From assembly GCA_049514215.1 (NCBI GenBank), contig JBEKVI010000002.1, positions 62,001 to 126,000 on the forward strand: 64,000 nt of DNA. The letters run 5' to 3'. The notes under the pieces were generated by a model. That model ran no database searches and was not told where the DNA came from. It saw only the letters and a program-made list of their open reading frames with translations. A program made the position numbers and the translations under genes. The DNA comes from BOG-994 sp049514215. GTDB lineage: Bacteria; Pseudomonadota; Gammaproteobacteria; Burkholderiales; Burkholderiaceae_D. Positions 61,824 through 64,000 of this stretch are shown here, in pieces (position 1 is the stretch's first letter; each line of letters starts with the position of its first letter).

Positions 61824-62725
61824 GATCTCTGCAGTAGCGCTGCGAACTCGCGAGGACCGATCTCGCGTCCCTCGGAAAGCAGCTGCTGGATGAGTAGGGT
61901 GCCGCCGTCGCCGCAGACTCCCAAAATTGAATTATCCCGCACCGCAAGCCCGGGCGCCAAATCGGACTTGTCCCCAAGAGCCGGTCGGGCCCGGGCGACG
62001 ACGACATGTCGACCCTGGAATTCGCAGAACGCACCCGGGTAGGGGGGAGCGACCGCGCGCACCAGATTGTAGACGTCTCGCAGCGGCTTGGACCAATCGA
62101 TGCGTCCGTCTTCGGGCTTGCGTCTCCCAAAATACGAGCCCTCGGCAATGTGATTGGGCTTTTTCTCCGCGTTGCCGGCGATGAGGGCCGGAAGCACCTG
62201 CCACAGCGTTTGCTCGGCGGCCACGGTCACTTTGGCAAAGACCTCGCTGGCGATGTCGTCCGGAAGAATGGGCACGGCGGTCTGGCCCACAATCGCCCCC
62301 GCGTCCGGCTTTTCGACCATTTCATGCAGCGTGGCACCGGTCACCGTTTCGCCCCTGAGAATGGCCCAGTTGATTGGAACCCGACCGCGATAATGGGGCA
62401 AAAGCGAGCCGTGCATGTTGTAGGCTCCGCGTCGAGCCTGTTTCAGGAGGGCACCCGGCAACATGTGGCGATAATAGAAACTGAAGATGAAATCCGGTGC
62501 CACAGCCCTGACCGCCTCTTCCAGATCCGCGGCACCGGCAGGAAGTTCCGGAGTGATGACTTTGATCCCGAACTCGGATGCAGTCTTCTCCACGCTCTGA
62601 AACCAGATGTTCTCGTCGCTGCGATCGGCGTGGGTCACCACCAGGGCGACGTCGATGCCCCCGGCACAGAGGACCTTCAAGCAGCGCACTCCGACGTTGT
62701 GGTACGCAAAGACCACGGCACGCAT
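61820..62725 (-). CDS. UDP-Ara4N formyltransferase (stand-alone ArnA formyltransferase domain)
   Basis: 301 residues. Formyltransferase core with catalytic Asn and His in RGAYNMHGSLLPHYRGRVP and Asp in EKPDAGAIVGQ. It formylates UDP-Ara4N using N10-formyltetrahydrofolate. Starts at the arnC stop (one-base overlap). Corresponds to ArnA residues 1-300 in E. coli. Confidence 0.92.
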   Translation of the reverse strand: MRAVVFAYHNVGVRCLKVLCAGGIDVALVVTHADRSDENIWFQSVEKTASEFGIKVITPELPAGAADLEEAVRAVAPDFIFSFYYRHMLPGALLKQARRGAYNMHGSLLPHYRGRVPINWAILRGETVTGATLHEMVEKPDAGAIVGQTAVPILPDDIASEVFAKVTVAAEQTLWQVLPALIAGNAEKKPNHIAEGSYFGRRKPEDGRIDWSKPLRDVYNLVRAVAPPYPGAFCEFQGRHVVVARARPALGDKSDLAPGLAVRDNSILGVCGDGGTLLIQQLLSEGREIGPREFAALLQRS

Positions 62726-63726
62726 CAGCTTTTCCTTGGGGCTTCCAGAATGGCCTGGATCAGATAGCGCGGCCGCTCACGGACCTGCTGATAGATGCGA
62801 CCGACATATTCCCCGAGCAGCCCGATCCCGAACAATAGGACCCCCATGAGGAAGAAGGCGATTCCGAAAAGCGTGAACAGACCCTCGGCCTCAGGACCGA
62901 ACAAAAGCCGGCGTAGTGCGAGGTAGAGCACGAAAAGAGCCGAGCCCAGGGCAAGCGAAAATCCGAGCAGCGAGAACATCTGCAATGGCACGATCGAAAA
63001 GCCGGTCACGAGATCGAAGTTCAGGCGAACCAGCTGGTAGAGCGAATACTTGGAGTCGCCCGCAGAGCGCTCTTCGTGCGCGACTTCGATCTCAGTGGGC
63101 CGTGACGCAAAGGTATAGGCCAGTGCTGGAATGAAAGTGTTCAGCTCGTTGCATGCATTGATCGTCTGCACGATGTTACGGCTATAGGCGCGCAGCATGC
63201 ACCCCTGATCGGTCATCTGGATGTTCGTGATTCGCTGGCGCAGCCGGTTCATGGCCTGCGAGGCCGTGCGCCGGAACCAGGAGTCCTGACGTTGCCGCCG
63301 GATGGTGCCGACGTAGTCATAGCCTTCGCGCATGCGCGCCACGAGATTGGCGATCTCCTCGGGCGGGTTTTGCAGATCCGCATCGAGCGTGATGACAATT
63401 TCCCCGCGGACATGCTGGAATCCCGCCATGATCGCCGAATGCTGCCCGTAGTTGGCATTAAAGAGGATGACCCGCGTGACGTCGGGTCGCGCGCGAAACT
63501 GGTCGGCCAAAAGCGCAGCCGATCGGTCCCGGCTACCGTCATTCACGAAGATCACTTCGTAGGCGTAGCCAGTTTGCGCTTGCACGGCATCGAGCGCTGG
63601 GTAGAGGCGCTCGAAGAGCGCCCTTAGGCCGTCCTCCTCGTTGTAGACCGGGATTACGACCGACAATTGCGGTGGCGTCACGAGCGTCACACTCGCTTCG
63701 CTCAACGCTGACAGAGGCTCGTTCAT
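62725..63726 (-). CDS. arnC: undecaprenyl-phosphate 4-deoxy-4-formamido-L-arabinose transferase
   Basis: 333 residues. GT2 domain: SVVIPVYNEEDGL, VNDGSRDRS, ITLDADLQNPPEEI (DxD), DQGCMLRAYSR; then two C-terminal transmembrane helices (FSLLGF region and FFLMGVLLFGIGLLGEY). It moves formyl-Ara4N to undecaprenyl phosphate. Overlaps arnB by 4 bp. Confidence 0.93.
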   Translation of the reverse strand: MNEPLSALSEASVTLVTPPQLSVVIPVYNEEDGLRALFERLYPALDAVQAQTGYAYEVIFVNDGSRDRSAALLADQFRARPDVTRVILFNANYGQHSAIMAGFQHVRGEIVITLDADLQNPPEEIANLVARMREGYDYVGTIRRQRQDSWFRRTASQAMNRLRQRITNIQMTDQGCMLRAYSRNIVQTINACNELNTFIPALAYTFASRPTEIEVAHEERSAGDSKYSLYQLVRLNFDLVTGFSIVPLQMFSLLGFSLALGSALFVLYLALRRLLFGPEAEGLFTLFGIAFFLMGVLLFGIGLLGEYVGRIYQQVRERPRYLIQAILEAPRKS

Positions 63727-64000
63727 CGCCGGTGCCGCTGCAAGAGGTCGGTCAGGTTTTCCACCACGTAGTCAACATCGTCGTCGGCCATGGAGGGGAA
63801 CAAGGGTAGCGTGAGCGTATTGCGGCCGACGAATTCGGCGTTCGGAAAATCGCCCGGCTTAAACCCCATACGGCGGTAGAGCGCAAACAGATGGATGGCC
63901 GGATAGTGCACGCCGGTCCCAATGCCGCGCTCGTCCAAGAGGGTCATGATGTCCGCCCGGCGCACCTTCAGGCGGTCCTCAGGAAGAATGACCTGGAACA
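63723..64000 (-). CDS. arnB: UDP-4-amino-4-deoxy-L-arabinose aminotransferase, C-terminal part (5' end beyond window)
   Basis: The last 92 codons are visible. FQVILPEDRLKVRRADIM, GIGTGVHYPAIHLFALYR and ERNTLTLPLFPSMADDDVDYV-like GRNTLTLPLFPSM are the DegT/DnrJ/EryC1 C-terminal pattern. The family adds the 4-amino group from glutamate. The PLP lysine lies outside. Its stop overlaps the arnC start (ATGA). Confidence 0.9.
   Translation of the reverse strand, partial: FQVILPEDRLKVRRADIMTLLDERGIGTGVHYPAIHLFALYRRMGFKPGDFPNAEFVGRNTLTLPLFPSMADDDVDYVVENLTDLLQRHRR

Noticed and set aside
60579..62042. 487-codon plus-strand frame across the arn dehydrogenase gene
   Set aside because: The minus strand carries arnA-type genes with overlaps characteristic of an operon; the plus-strand protein has no family features.
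1..64000. tRNA, rRNA, insertion sequence or prophage
   Set aside because: No cloverleaf-like sequence, transposase, integrase or terminal repeats were recognised by reading; gene order is consistent with core chromosome.

Overview
The window (about 62% G+C by eye) looks like chromosomal DNA of a betaproteobacterium, most likely Burkholderiales. Supporting signs are the DUF2863 protein, the Ralstonia-like phaC-phaA-phaB-phaR block with a bktB-type thiolase, the mdh / GntR-regulator / sdhCDABE-gltA-sucAB-lpd-zapE supercluster, and an arn operon in which the two ArnA domains are separate genes. I saw no tRNA, rRNA, IS element, prophage or CRISPR array. Most genes are recognisable housekeeping or central-metabolism genes.

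Layout. 1-11.3 kb: the 3' end of scoB, then single genes: a degenerate M28-like protein, a YbdL aminotransferase, a phospholipase-D lipoprotein, a PIN protein, an M14 carboxypeptidase and a CHRD protein, followed by a DUF2863-MFS-peptide-binding-protein string. 11.3-33.4 kb: a carbon-metabolism superlocus. On the minus strand it runs mdh-prpB-prpC-unknown-prpD-acnA (malate dehydrogenase plus the methylcitrate cycle). On the plus strand it runs gntR-sdhC-sdhD-sdhA-sdhB-sdhE-gltA-sucA-sucB-(PspC/SHOCT protein)-lpdA-zapE. The divergent mdh/gntR gap holds a TTATATC-repeat/palindrome operator next to a good minus-strand promoter.

33.4-40 kb: a secreted coiled-coil protein, a PP2C phosphatase, YdcH, a DinG/YoaA-type helicase, BamD, RluD and a PgeF/YfiH protein, tightly packed and partly overlapping. 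40-46.3 kb: phaC, phaA, phaB and phaR for polyhydroxybutyrate, a clear intrinsic terminator, and rimO. 46.3-49.6 kb is the least conventional part: a 436-bp gap with nested inverted repeats ahead of an unknown four-helix membrane protein, then a small unknown protein behind a near-perfect 28-bp palindrome, a 21-bp tandem repeat, a racemase-family protein and an EamA exporter. 49.7-59.4 kb: bktB, a small exported protein, metC, rmuC, a cupin, moeA, mobA, phoH, bcp and a small exported Gly/Pro-rich protein. 59.4-64 kb: the arn operon on the minus strand (arnB-arnC-arnA formyltransferase-arnA dehydrogenase-GNAT-arnD) for 4-amino-4-deoxy-L-arabinose modification of lipid A.

How the genes may work together (inference): the methylcitrate genes burn propionyl-CoA into pyruvate and succinate for the adjacent TCA genes, while BktB with PhaB and PhaC could divert propionyl-CoA into C5 units of a storage polyester. 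The best candidates for something undescribed are the inverted-repeat-controlled membrane gene near 46.7 kb, the palindrome-controlled small gene near 47.5 kb, the unknown gene between prpD and prpC, and the acetyltransferase embedded in the arn operon. None is proven to be a new system from sequence alone.
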